From positions 99,739 to 163,738 of the forward strand of contig NZ_JHBW01000068.1 of the NCBI RefSeq assembly GCF_001273845.1: DNA of 64,000 bases, read 5' to 3'. The translations under genes were made by a program, and so were the position numbers. Source of the DNA: Leucobacter musarum subsp. musarum. GTDB taxonomy: Bacteria > Actinomycetota > Actinomycetes > Actinomycetales > Microbacteriaceae. How positions within the stretch are numbered: position 1 is the stretch's first letter; every line of letters begins with the position of its first letter. Positions 24,683 to 32,672 of this stretch are shown here, one piece after another. The notes under the pieces are model-generated. The model made no database searches. It was not told the DNA's origin and saw only the letters and a program-made list of their open reading frames with translations.

Positions 24683-25258
24683 ATGGCTTGGGATACGCGG
24701 GCGACACAGCGCAAACTGCTTGAGGCGGGGGTGCGCCAGTTCGCGTTGAACGGGTTCGCCGGTACGACCATGGACGCGATCGGGCGCGACTCGGGCGTCA
24801 ATAAAGAGCGGGTCTACCAATACTTCGGCAGTAAGCGGGCGTTCTTCTCCGCGGTGCTCGCCGACCGTTTGGATCACCTGCTCGACAGCGCCCCGATCGA
24901 GGGCAGTGGCCCCGAGGCGGCCGCGAACTACGCGATCGCCCTGTTCGATCGCTATCGCGAGTCGCCCGAGCTCGCCCGGTTGCTCGCTTGGGAGAGCCTG
25001 GAGCTTGAGGAGCCCGCGGCTCCGAGCGATCGTCGGCTGTCGTGCGAGGCCCAGGCGGCGTCGCTGGTACGGGCGATCCCGACGCTCGATGATGCTGGTG
25101 CCGAGCAATTACTGCTCACGATCGTCACGCTCGTGACGGGCTGGTGGACGCTCGAGCGACTCGCCGAACTCGTGCTCGGGCCCGGCAGCAGCGCCGAAGA
25201 CCGGCGCGAGGCGCTGCGTCGACAGGTCGCCGTGCTCGCCGAGGCATCGACCGCGTAG
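24683..25258 (+). CDS. TetR family repressor
   Basis: A 191-residue regulator with a typical N-terminal TetR helix-turn-helix: KLLEAGVRQFALNGFAGTTM, AIGRDSGVNKERVYQYFGSK (residues ~10-55). The C-terminal ligand domain is helical with conserved Trp residues (LVTGWWTLERLAELV). It starts at ATG 24683, 30 bases after the last TTTGCAAA site. Its position suggests control of itself and the divergent oxidoreductase in response to a small hydrophobic ligand. Confidence 0.88.
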   Translation: MAWDTRATQRKLLEAGVRQFALNGFAGTTMDAIGRDSGVNKERVYQYFGSKRAFFSAVLADRLDHLLDSAPIEGSGPEAAANYAIALFDRYRESPELARLLAWESLELEEPAAPSDRRLSCEAQAASLVRAIPTLDDAGAEQLLLTIVTLVTGWWTLERLAELVLGPGSSAEDRREALRRQVAVLAEASTA

Positions 25259-25306
25259 GGTGGGGGCAGACCCGCCTGCACGGGGCGCGGCCGAAAGGAG
25301 TGCACC

Positions 25307-25594
25307 ATGACTGGCATCGACGAACTGGCACAGACCGGCGGCGCGAGCACGCTCCCGTGGGTCATCACAGCGATCGTCGTCATCGCTCTCGCGGCGGCGC
25401 TGCTGATCTTCGGTGCGGTGCGCAAGCGGCGCGCGGCGGCGACCGCCGAGTCGGCTGCCGGATCACCGGGCGCCGTGAGCTCCGCAGGCGGTGCGGTGGA
25501 TGCTGCGGACCCTCTCGGGTTGCACAGTCCGGCTGATCCGACGACCCCGAGTGATCCGACAGACCCTGCTGACCCGAGCGACCCCACCCGGTAG
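25307..25594 (+). CDS. Small membrane protein with an LAQTG sorting-type motif
   Basis: A 95-residue protein with AAAGGAG correctly placed before ATG 25307. It consists of 7 residues, then LAQTGG, one transmembrane segment (about 17-37) and a basic RKRR. This is exactly the order of a cell-wall sorting signal, but there is no signal peptide and no exported domain in front. The ~50-residue tail after the basic cluster is acidic and Pro/Asp/Thr-rich with near-repeats (SDPTDPADPSDPT). It may be a membrane protein whose N-terminus happens to resemble a sorting signal, or a decoy/accessory for sortase. Real gene by codon use and ribosome site. Confidence 0.7.
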   Translation: MTGIDELAQTGGASTLPWVITAIVVIALAAALLIFGAVRKRRAAATAESAAGSPGAVSSAGGAVDAADPLGLHSPADPTTPSDPTDPADPSDPTR

Positions 25595-25679
25595 TCGTCG
25601 CTCGCGTCTTCGCTGCATACGCAGTCTTGAGTGCACTCACAGAAACTGTATTGCTGCCGTAACATGCCTTCGCTAGCGT

Positions 25680-25709
25680 GAGGTCGTGGTCCACTTGGGC
25701 CACGACCTC
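25680..25709. other. 13-bp hairpin upstream of the M1 peptidase gene
   Basis: GAGGTCGTGG pairs with CCACGACCTC and the stem extends inward by three more pairs to a 4-nt loop. It lies 86 bases after the preceding stop and 54 before the peptidase ATG. It could end the upstream transcript or shape the peptidase leader. No T-run. Confidence 0.45.
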
Positions 25710-25763
25710 GACCTGACGAGCGCACCGCAGCGCTGCCCTGCGCTCGTCGAGAAAGCGTGACCC

Positions 25764-28361
25764 ATGCAGATCACCTCTCTGTGGCGTGCTCCCCAGCGCG
25801 CCCATCTTCGAACGCGGAGGCGTACCCGCGCGATCGCCCTGGCCGCCAGCCTGGCACTGACGGCTCCGCTGGGCCTTGCGCTCGGCACCTCCGCGGTGCA
25901 GGCTGCCGAGCCCATTGACGGTGGGCAATCCATCGGCGATTCGCTCTTCACGGGCATCGGCAACACGGGCTATGACGTCAGCCATTACGACGTGCAGTTG
26001 CGCTACGTGGCCGATGGGTCCATCACCGCGACCACGACGATCACGGCGCAGGCGCCCGAGGCGCTGCGATCCTTCTCGCTCGACTTCGAGGGACTCACCG
26101 TCGATTCGGTGCTGGTCAACGGCAATGCTGCGACGTTCACGCGTACCGAGGATCCGGCGACGAGCGCGTACAAGTTGATCATCACGCCGACGGCACCTGT
26201 CGCTGCGGGAGAATTCACCGTCGCGGTGTCGTACTCGGGCACCCCGGTCACGCACACTGACCCCGACGGGTCACCGGAAGGCTGGGTGCCGACATCCGAC
26301 GGAGCCACTGCGCTCGGCCAGCCGGTCGGCACGATGACCTGGATTCCGAGCAACAACACCCCGGCGGACAAGGCGACGTTCGACTTCGCGATCACGATCC
26401 CGACGCAGATCGGCGGCAAGGACGCCGCAGCGGCGAGTAACGGCGAATTGATATCGCGTACTCCGTCGGGTGACGGCAGCGAGACGACGTGGGTGTGGCA
26501 GCAGCAGAAGCAGATGGCCACGATGGTCACCATGCTGTCAATCGGCAACTACGACGTGCACGAGTCGTCGGTGACCCTGACCGATGGTCGCGTGATTCCG
26601 GAGTGGTCGTTCGTTGATTCGTCGGTGCGGCAGTCGCTGAAAGACACGATTGCGACTCGACGCGGGCAGATCCAGGGGATGATCCAGTTTCTGGAAACAA
26701 AGTACGGGCCGTACCCCGGCAACAGCACCGGCCTCGTGTTCGACGTGACGAGTCTCGGGTATGCGCTCGAGACGCAGGATCGCTCGTACTTCGAGGGTAA
26801 CGTCAGCGTCAGCACACTGGTCCACGAACTCGCGCACCAGTGGTTCGGTGATGAGGTGAGCCCCGCCGACTGGAACAGCATCTGGATCAGCGAGGGCATG
26901 GCCACGTACTCGTCGGCGATGTACGCCGAAGAGGTGCAGGGTTCCGCGACCACGACGGCGACCACGTACTACAACTCCTGGAACACGACTGCGGCGACGC
27001 ACGCACGCTGGGCGACCCCTCCCGGGGCCATGACCGACCCCGCCGATCTGTTCGGGTGGCAGGTCTACAACCGCGGCGCGATGACGTTCGAGGCCCTGAA
27101 GCAGGCGCTCACTCCGCCCGTGTACAACGAACTCATCAAGACCTGGATCGCCGACAACGCCGGAACAAGCCAGACGACGACGGAGTTCCGCGCACTCGCC
27201 GAAGAACTTTCGGGGCGCGACCTGGGCGGGTTTTTCCAGGACTGGATCTTCGACGCCGACAAGCCGGCCTGGCAGGAAACTCTTGATCTCGCACTCGCGA
27301 GTGACCCTGCCGGTGGTGAGGTGCCCGTGGGGTCCGACGTGAGCTATACGCTCACCGCGCTGAACACCGGCAAGGTATCCGCGGTCGGGAGCGTCGTCTC
27401 CGTCGATCTGAGCGCGCTTCCCACCGGCGTCGTCGACGCCGCGACGCTGCCGGCCGAGCTCTCGCTCACGGGGGATCACCTGACCTGGACGGTGCCCGAG
27501 ACCGGGCTGGGGGCGTCGGCTACGGTGTCGTTCGTCGCCCACATCGGCGAGCGGGCACACGGTGCGGCGTTCGAGGTGGCGGCGCGTGCGGACACGCTGG
27601 GTGTGACGTGCACCTCGTGCTCGGTCGCGCACTCGACTGCTGCACTTCCCCCGATCACCGAGGACGACCTTACGGAAGAGACTCGCGGCGGGGTCGAACT
27701 CCCGGCTACCGCGAACCCGGGGCAGACGATTACGGTGACGCTGCCGAGCGACGCCTACGACGGTGAGACGTTTAGCGGGGTGCTGTTCTCTGACCCGATT
27801 GAGCTCGGCAGCGGCCCGGTGGTCGGCAACACCTTCGCGGTGACGATTCCGAGCGATGCGGAACTGCGCAGCCACAAGCTCGCCATTCGGTCTGCGGTCG
27901 GCGAGTTGATCGGTTGGGGCGACGTCGAAGTCGCTGCCGCTCCGAGCGCAGTTGATGCTGCTGCGGATGCCGATGGCGGGGCCACCGCCGGAGCGACCGC
28001 GAGCGCCACCGCCACGGGAACCGCGGACGCGGGTGCCGGTGCGGATTCGGGAGTGGGTGCCACGGGCGGGGCCACCGGCACCGCAGCTGCAGGCAGTGAT
28101 GTTGGCGCGGCCGGCTCGGGGGTGGCGGGCTCGGGCACCGCTGGTGCGAACGCCGCGAGCGCTCCCGGCGCGAAGAACGGTCTCTCGGTGACGGGGTCGT
28201 CGGGGATGCTGCCCTGGGTGCTCGGGGCAGGTGCCATCGTGGTTCTTGCGGCGGGTGCGCTCCTCGTTGCCGCGGGGCGTCGGCGACGGTCAACCGTGAC
28301 GGGCGACGCGGCAGGAGTCGATGACCTTCTGGGGTCGGCTTCGGAGAACGCACGACCGTAG
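25764..28361 (+). CDS. Secreted M1 family zinc metallopeptidase with LSVTG wall-anchor signal
   Basis: An 865-residue exported aminopeptidase-like protein. An RR-containing signal peptide ends near AVQA (residue ~47). The M1 N-domain follows, then the zinc site HELAHQ (His354, Glu355, His358) with the third ligand Glu377 in WISEGMATYSS. The GAMEN exopeptidase motif is replaced by GYALETQ, as in a known bacterial subgroup. Beyond ~520 there are Ig-like repeats with a CTSC pair, a Gly/Ala/Thr linker, and LSVTG-hydrophobic-GRRRR. A further 25-residue tail follows the basic cluster, unusually long for a sorting signal. It would sit on the cell surface and process peptides. Confidence 0.88.
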   Translation: MQITSLWRAPQRAHLRTRRRTRAIALAASLALTAPLGLALGTSAVQAAEPIDGGQSIGDSLFTGIGNTGYDVSHYDVQLRYVADGSITATTTITAQAPEALRSFSLDFEGLTVDSVLVNGNAATFTRTEDPATSAYKLIITPTAPVAAGEFTVAVSYSGTPVTHTDPDGSPEGWVPTSDGATALGQPVGTMTWIPSNNTPADKATFDFAITIPTQIGGKDAAAASNGELISRTPSGDGSETTWVWQQQKQMATMVTMLSIGNYDVHESSVTLTDGRVIPEWSFVDSSVRQSLKDTIATRRGQIQGMIQFLETKYGPYPGNSTGLVFDVTSLGYALETQDRSYFEGNVSVSTLVHELAHQWFGDEVSPADWNSIWISEGMATYSSAMYAEEVQGSATTTATTYYNSWNTTAATHARWATPPGAMTDPADLFGWQVYNRGAMTFEALKQALTPPVYNELIKTWIADNAGTSQTTTEFRALAEELSGRDLGGFFQDWIFDADKPAWQETLDLALASDPAGGEVPVGSDVSYTLTALNTGKVSAVGSVVSVDLSALPTGVVDAATLPAELSLTGDHLTWTVPETGLGASATVSFVAHIGERAHGAAFEVAARADTLGVTCTSCSVAHSTAALPPITEDDLTEETRGGVELPATANPGQTITVTLPSDAYDGETFSGVLFSDPIELGSGPVVGNTFAVTIPSDAELRSHKLAIRSAVGELIGWGDVEVAAAPSAVDAAADADGGATAGATASATATGTADAGAGADSGVGATGGATGTAAAGSDVGAAGSGVAGSGTAGANAASAPGAKNGLSVTGSSGMLPWVLGAGAIVVLAAGALLVAAGRRRRSTVTGDAAGVDDLLGSASENARP

Positions 28362-28363
28362 CC

Positions 28364-28414
28364 CTCGGGGTGGGAGCGCCGCGGTTGATGCGACGGCGCT
28401 CCCACCTTCCCGAG
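28364..28414. terminator. Bidirectional terminator between M1 peptidase and leuA
   Basis: A 12-bp stem (GTGGGAGCGCCG / CGGCGCTCCCAC) with a 12-nt loop is extended by CTCGGG / CCCGAG across a 3-nt bulge, giving 18 pairs. It fills the gap between the convergent genes. Confidence 0.75.
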
Positions 28415-28432
28415 GTGAGCTCGAGTGCGCGC

Positions 28433-30283
28433 TTACGCTGCAGCCGCCCGCATCACCGCGGCGGTCGTGGCGGCGAGTATCGAGGTGTCGAGGCCGCCCG
28501 CCCAGCGCACGTCGCCATGCGCACCGCGATACTCCACGAGGGTGAGCGCGCGACTGCCGTTGCCCGAGCCGACGCTCGTCTGGTGCAGTGAGAGCACCTC
28601 GACCGTGACGCCGTGCTCGGCGAGCGCGGCAGTGAGCGCCTCGACGGGGCCGAGGCCCGGGAAGGTGTGCTGCTTGAGGCGCGGGTCAGTGGGGCCCGAA
28701 TCATTGCCGCCGGGAACGCGGAGGGTCACCGCGACCTGCGATCCGGAACCTGCATCGGTGCCCGCACCAGAAGGGGAACTGACGTCAGTACCCGACGCAC
28801 TGCGCACCTCGCACGCGACAAGCTTGATGCCTTGGGTCGCGTCGTCGACGGGCACCGGTGCGATGAACTCTCGCTCCAGTACGCTCCAGAGCTCGTGAGC
28901 GGTCGCCTCGACGCCGCTGTGGTCGGTGTGCGCCTGCACCGTCCGCGCCAGCTCGATCTGGAACCGACGGGGCAACTCGATGCCGTACGCCGCCTCGAGC
29001 AGGTACGCGATGCCGCCCTTGCCCGACTGGGAATTCACGCGGATCACCGCATCGTAGTTGCGCCCGATGTCGGCCGGGTCGATGGGCAGGTAGGGCACGC
29101 GCCACTCGGCCTCGTGCTCGGGGACTCCGGAGGCTGCGGCCCGGGCGCGGTGCTCAGCGAAGCCCTTCTTGATGGCATCCTGGTGGGTGCCGCTGAAGGC
29201 CGTGTGCACGAGGTCGCCGACATACGGGTGCCGGGGGTGCACCTCGATGCGGTTGCAGTACTCCACCGTGCGGCGTACCTCGTCGATGTCTGAGAAGTCG
29301 ATCATCGGGTCGATGCCCTGCGCGTGCAGGTTGAGGGCGAGTGTCGCGATATCGACGTTGCCGGTGCGCTCGCCGTTGCCGAAGATGCACCCTTCGACTC
29401 GCTGCGCCCCCGCGAGCACCGCCAGTTCTGCGCACGCGATGCCGGTGCCGCGGTCATTGTGCGGGTGCACCGAGAGGATGACGCCGTCGCGCCGGGCGAG
29501 CGTGCGGTGCATGTACTCGATCTGGTCGGCGTACACGTTGGGGGTCGCGATCTCGACGGTGGCGGGAAGGTTCAGGATCACCGGGCGCTCTGGGCGCGCA
29601 TCCCACAGTTCGGTGATCGCGTCGCAGATCTCGACCACGTAGTCGGGCTCGGTCAGGTTGAAGACCTCGGGGGAGAATTGGAAGCGCACGTTGGGGAGGT
29701 GGCCCGCCAGTTCCACCAGGTCGCGGCCGCCATCGAGAATCAGTTCGCGCAGAGCCGTGCGATCCCGACCGAGCACTGTGTCGCGCCAGGCGGGAGCGGT
29801 CGCCGTGTACATGTGGATCACGACGTCGTTCGTGATGCCTGCGATGGACGCGACGGTGCGCTCGATCAGGTCGCGTCGCGCGGGGGTGAACACCACGATG
29901 GTGACGTTGTCAGGTGCGATATCGGTCTCGGCGATCAGGCGCACGAAGTCGTAGTCGGTTTGCGAGGCCGACGGGTAGCCGACCTCGATCTCGCGGTAGC
30001 CCATCCGCACCATGAGCTCGAAGAACCGGCGCTTGCGCTCGGGGTCCATGGGTTCGGCGAGCGCCTGATTGCCGTCGCGCAGGTCGACGGGCACCCAGAG
30101 CGGCGCCTCGGTGAGGCGGGCGTCGGGCCAGGCGCGGGTTGCGCTCGGCGCAGGGTGCGGGATCGCCACGCGTGCGAAGGCGTCGCGGTAGCGGTGCGAG
30201 GGCATCGCCGAGGGGGTCTGGCGGTTCCAGCGATTTCTGGCCGTCGGCTGCGCGGGGTCAGTGGGGCGAGTGATGAGAGACAT
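28433..30283 (-). CDS. leuA: 2-isopropylmalate synthase
   Basis: A 616-residue enzyme that condenses acetyl-CoA with 2-oxoisovalerate, the first committed step of leucine synthesis. The catalytic HMGL-like TIM barrel has [14 protein letters not shown] (metal and substrate binding), [13 protein letters not shown] and [14 protein letters not shown]. The C-terminal LeuA dimer/allosteric domain (leucine feedback site) is ~480-616, with [12 protein letters not shown]. It contains a Gly/Ser insertion (about 495-515). ATG 30283 has CGGAG upstream. The open frame continues to 30415 but would swallow the leucine leader peptide, so it is rejected as start. It belongs to the long actinobacterial LeuA type. 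Confidence 0.95.
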   Translation of the reverse strand: MSLITRPTDPAQPTARNRWNRQTPSAMPSHRYRDAFARVAIPHPAPSATRAWPDARLTEAPLWVPVDLRDGNQALAEPMDPERKRRFFELMVRMGYREIEVGYPSASQTDYDFVRLIAETDIAPDNVTIVVFTPARRDLIERTVASIAGITNDVVIHMYTATAPAWRDTVLGRDRTALRELILDGGRDLVELAGHLPNVRFQFSPEVFNLTEPDYVVEICDAITELWDARPERPVILNLPATVEIATPNVYADQIEYMHRTLARRDGVILSVHPHNDRGTGIACAELAVLAGAQRVEGCIFGNGERTGNVDIATLALNLHAQGIDPMIDFSDIDEVRRTVEYCNRIEVHPRHPYVGDLVHTAFSGTHQDAIKKGFAEHRARAAASGVPEHEAEWRVPYLPIDPADIGRNYDAVIRVNSQSGKGGIAYLLEAAYGIELPRRFQIELARTVQAHTDHSGVEATAHELWSVLEREFIAPVPVDDATQGIKLVACEVRSASGTDVSSPSGAGTDAGSGSQVAVTLRVPGGNDSGPTDPRLKQHTFPGLGPVEALTAALAEHGVTVEVLSLHQTSVGSGNGSRALTLVEYRGAHGDVRWAGGLDTSILAATTAAVMRAAAA

Positions 30284-30311
30284 GCGGGGCTCCGTTCGGT
30301 TCGATCGTGCG

Positions 30312-30366
30312 GGCCGGCACGAATGCCACCACGACGAGGAGCCGGCCGGGCTAGGTCTCGTCGTGG
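30312..30366 (-). promoter_or_regulatory. leuA attenuator: two competing stems
   Basis: In the leuA mRNA, CCACGACGAG (30357-30366), which lies in the last codons of the leader peptide, pairs perfectly with CTCGTCGTGG (30329-30338). Alternatively GGCCGGC (30341-30347) pairs with GCCGGCC (30312-30318). The second pair straddles an arm of the first, so the two compete. A ribosome stalled on the leucine codons would free the second choice. No T-run is visible, so control may act on translation. Confidence 0.6.
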
Positions 30367-30398
30367 CGTCGAAGCAGGAGCAGCGTGGTGGGGCGCAT
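30351..30398 (-). CDS. Leucine-rich leader peptide of leuA
   Basis: A 15-codon reading frame, [15 protein letters not shown], ends 68 bases before the leuA ATG. Four consecutive Leu codons (CTG CTC CTG CTT) followed by two Arg are what a leucine-sensing attenuator needs. Scarce leucyl-tRNA stalls the ribosome at residues 6-9 and changes the folding downstream. Leader peptides of this kind before leuA are known in other actinobacteria. The start is ATG 30398. No strong Shine-Dalgarno is visible. Confidence 0.75.
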   Translation of the reverse strand: MRPTTLLLLRRHDET

Positions 30399-30454
30399 GG
30401 CGACGAGCGTAGCACAACTCCTCAGACAAGTAGCGGAGTGATAGGCTCAGGTGC

Positions 30455-31141
30455 ATGTCAGCCCCGACCTCCTCCCACGTCGAGCGCCGCGCACCGCTGG
30501 CCGACCAGGCCGCCGACCTGCTTCTCGCGCGCATCCGCAGCGGTGAGTGGGAACTGGGGCAGAAGCTCCCGGGTGAGACGACGCTCGCGCCGCAGCTCGG
30601 TGTCGGCCGCTCCACAGTCCGCGAAGCCATCCGCCAGCTCGCCGGTCGCGGCCTGCTCGCCACCCGACAGGGCGCCGGCGTCTTTGTCACCGCCCTCGAC
30701 GCCCGCGAAGACTGGGATGTCGTGCTGCTGCGCGCCGACATCGTCTCCGTCATCGAAGCTCGCAGCGGCATTGAGACCGAGGCCGCCGCGCTCGCCGCAG
30801 AGCGGCGCACCGCCGCTGACGTGCGCGCCATCCGAGCCGCGCTCGCCGCTCGCGACGCGCAGCGCGCCGACCTGGAGGCTCATGTCGACGCCGACACCGC
30901 ACTGCACCGCGCCATCGTCGCCGCGTCGCACAATCCGATCCTGCTCGAACTCTTCGACGGCTTCACCCCGCGCACCCGTCGCGCCATGATCGAGATGCTC
31001 CGTATTCGCGGGGTGTTCGGCGGCGATGCGGATCACCGAGCCCACACCGAGCTCGCCGAGGCGGTGGTGTTGCGCGATGCCGATGCCGCGCGCTCGCTCA
31101 GTCGCGCCCACCTCGAGGCACTGAAGGAGGCCCTCGCGTGA
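30455..31141 (+). CDS. GntR/FadR family transcriptional regulator
   Basis: A 228-residue regulator with an N-terminal winged helix (~15-80: LPGETTLAPQLGVGRSTVRE, then AIRQLAGRGLLATRQGAGVF) and a C-terminal all-helical FCD domain, whose metal/ligand His residues are visible in DADTALHRAIVAASHNPILL. It starts at ATG 30455 with a TAGGCT -10 just upstream, divergent from leuA (57 bp from the leader peptide start). Its TGA overlaps the GTG of the ABC ATPase that follows, so it probably regulates that gene. Ligand unknown; FCD proteins usually sense small carboxylic acids. Confidence 0.85.
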   Translation: MSAPTSSHVERRAPLADQAADLLLARIRSGEWELGQKLPGETTLAPQLGVGRSTVREAIRQLAGRGLLATRQGAGVFVTALDAREDWDVVLLRADIVSVIEARSGIETEAAALAAERRTAADVRAIRAALAARDAQRADLEAHVDADTALHRAIVAASHNPILLELFDGFTPRTRRAMIEMLRIRGVFGGDADHRAHTELAEAVVLRDADAARSLSRAHLEALKEALA

Positions 31142-31962
31142 CCCCGCACCCTGCTCCCAACCTGGCACCGCCGGTGCTCGAACTCCGCGACATCGTCTTC
31201 CGCCGCAATGGGTCCGACATCCTGCACGGAGTCGATCTCACGGTGCGACGCGGGGAGCGCTGGGCGCTACTCGGGCCGAACGGCGCGGGCAAGAGCACGA
31301 TCCTCGGATTCTGCGGCGCGCAAACGCATCCGACGTCGGGCAGCGTGGACATCCTCGGGCGCCGCTTAGGTCGGGTCGACCTCTCGGAGCTGCGTCGGTA
31401 CATCGGGCACGTGAACCCGCGGCACCCGGTGCGGTCGGCGCTGACGGCGCGGGAGGTCGTGCTCACCGGTATCACCGGCACCATCGAGTTGCCGATGCGC
31501 TGGGCAGCGTCGACCGACGACATCGCCCGTGCCGATGCGGGGCTCGCGGCGGTGGGGCTCGCGCACCGGCGTGATGCGATCTGGCCGGTCATGTCGCAGG
31601 GGGAACGCGGTCGTGCGCTGATTGCTCGGGCCCTGATCGCGCAGCCCGAGCTATTGCTGCTCGACGAACCGACCACGGGCCTCGATGTCGCTGCGCGCGA
31701 GCAGTTCCTCGAAACCGTCGACGGGCTCGCGGTGGAGTCGCCCGAACTCACCACGATCTTGGTGACGCACCATCTCGAGGAGCTTCCCGAGACCACCACG
31801 CACGCCGTTGCGATCGCGGAGGGTGCGGTCGTCGAGGCGGGCCGGGTCGGCGACGTCGTCACCACCGAGATCATCTCCCGAGCGTTTGCCTACCCCATCG
31901 AGGTGACGCACGCCGAAGGCCGCTGGGGTGCGCGGGCAGCACGGGCGGCACGCTCGGCCTAG
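31138..31962 (+). CDS. Stand-alone ABC ATPase (YlmA-like)
   Basis: A 274-residue ATPase with Walker A GPNGAGKST (46-54) and Walker B LLLLDEPTTGLD. The signature is altered to MSQGERGRALIARAL in place of LSGGQ, as in YlmA/ModF-type proteins. It has no permease partner nearby, so it may not be a transporter subunit. It is translationally coupled to the GntR regulator upstream (GTGA overlap) and the two form a unit. It converges on the GyrI-like gene, overlapping it by 4 bp. Confidence 0.82.
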   Translation: MTPHPAPNLAPPVLELRDIVFRRNGSDILHGVDLTVRRGERWALLGPNGAGKSTILGFCGAQTHPTSGSVDILGRRLGRVDLSELRRYIGHVNPRHPVRSALTAREVVLTGITGTIELPMRWAASTDDIARADAGLAAVGLAHRRDAIWPVMSQGERGRALIARALIAQPELLLLDEPTTGLDVAAREQFLETVDGLAVESPELTTILVTHHLEELPETTTHAVAIAEGAVVEAGRVGDVVTTEIISRAFAYPIEVTHAEGRWGARAARAARSA

Positions 31963-32672
31963 GCGATGTCGGGCGCGGTCGCTGTGCCGGCATCTTCGAC
32001 GGGCTGGCGCAGAATCGTGCGCAGCCAGCAGGGTGCGGTGCGCCTCGGATCCGACAGGTAGATCTCGTGATGCGTTCCACGCGGGCGCAGGCCCTGCGAC
32101 GGCATGAACACGTCGTGCATTTGCGCGAGCACCGGCGCCTCATCGTCGTACGAGCCGACGTGCAGCGTCTGCACGCAGCGGCCCTCCGAGATCGTCTCGA
32201 AGCGCACGTCTGCGAGCCGCGCCGGAGCGTCGGGCTTTGCAGCGACCCGCGCCCGAGCGGTCTCGACGAGTGCGGCGTCGATCCAATCGGGCTGCACGAT
32301 CAGCAGCGTCCAACGCCACTGGCTCTTGTCGCGAGCGGTCGTGAACGAGGCGTAGTCGTCGGCCCACCAGAGACCCTCGAGCGGCATCACGGTGTAATCG
32401 CGACCGAGTTCCCGTTTGCTCGCGAACTTCACCGCGTAGGCGAGCGGGTAGAGCGCGGCAACGGCGGCCGCATACGCCGGGTCGACGTTCGGATCGCCGT
32501 GCCCGTCGATCATCACGGCCCGCTGGGACGGCACTTCGAGCACCCGAAACTCTCCCGGCTTCGCCCGATACGCATCGAGCTCGCGCTTCAGGTCGCGCTT
32601 CGGAATCGCGGGCGGATCGCCTGGCGTCTGTGTATTGGCCATGTGCGCGTCGATCTGGTGTGCTTCGGTCAC
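31959..32672 (-). CDS. GyrI-like small-molecule-binding domain protein
   Basis: A 237-residue protein of the SHS2/GyrI-like (CD1107-type) family. The usual opening is present: DLKRELDAYRAKPGEFRVLE, then PSQRAVMIDGHGDPN, YPLAYAVKFASKRELGRDYTV-type sequence, PLEGLWWADD and the later GRCVQTLHVGSYDDEAP, ending in HEIYLSDPRRTAP. These domains bind small, often cationic or hydrophobic molecules and some hydrolyse them. GTG 32672 overlaps the TGA of the AlkC-like gene (GTGA) and suggests coupling; ATG 32642 is the alternative. The partner role with a repair protein is open. Confidence 0.82.
   Translation of the reverse strand: MTEAHQIDAHMANTQTPGDPPAIPKRDLKRELDAYRAKPGEFRVLEVPSQRAVMIDGHGDPNVDPAYAAAVAALYPLAYAVKFASKRELGRDYTVMPLEGLWWADDYASFTTARDKSQWRWTLLIVQPDWIDAALVETARARVAAKPDAPARLADVRFETISEGRCVQTLHVGSYDDEAPVLAQMHDVFMPSQGLRPRGTHHEIYLSDPRRTAPCWLRTILRQPVEDAGTATAPDIA

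Noticed and set aside
26750..26800. Loss of the GAMEN motif in the M1 peptidase as a sign of inactivation
   Set aside because: The GxALE-type variant is found in a recognised bacterial M1 subgroup, and the zinc and catalytic residues are intact.
30284..30415. N-terminal extension of leuA to base 30415
   Set aside because: It would overlap the leucine leader peptide and attenuator, lacks a ribosome site and encodes an atypical Cys/Ser/Pro-rich stretch.
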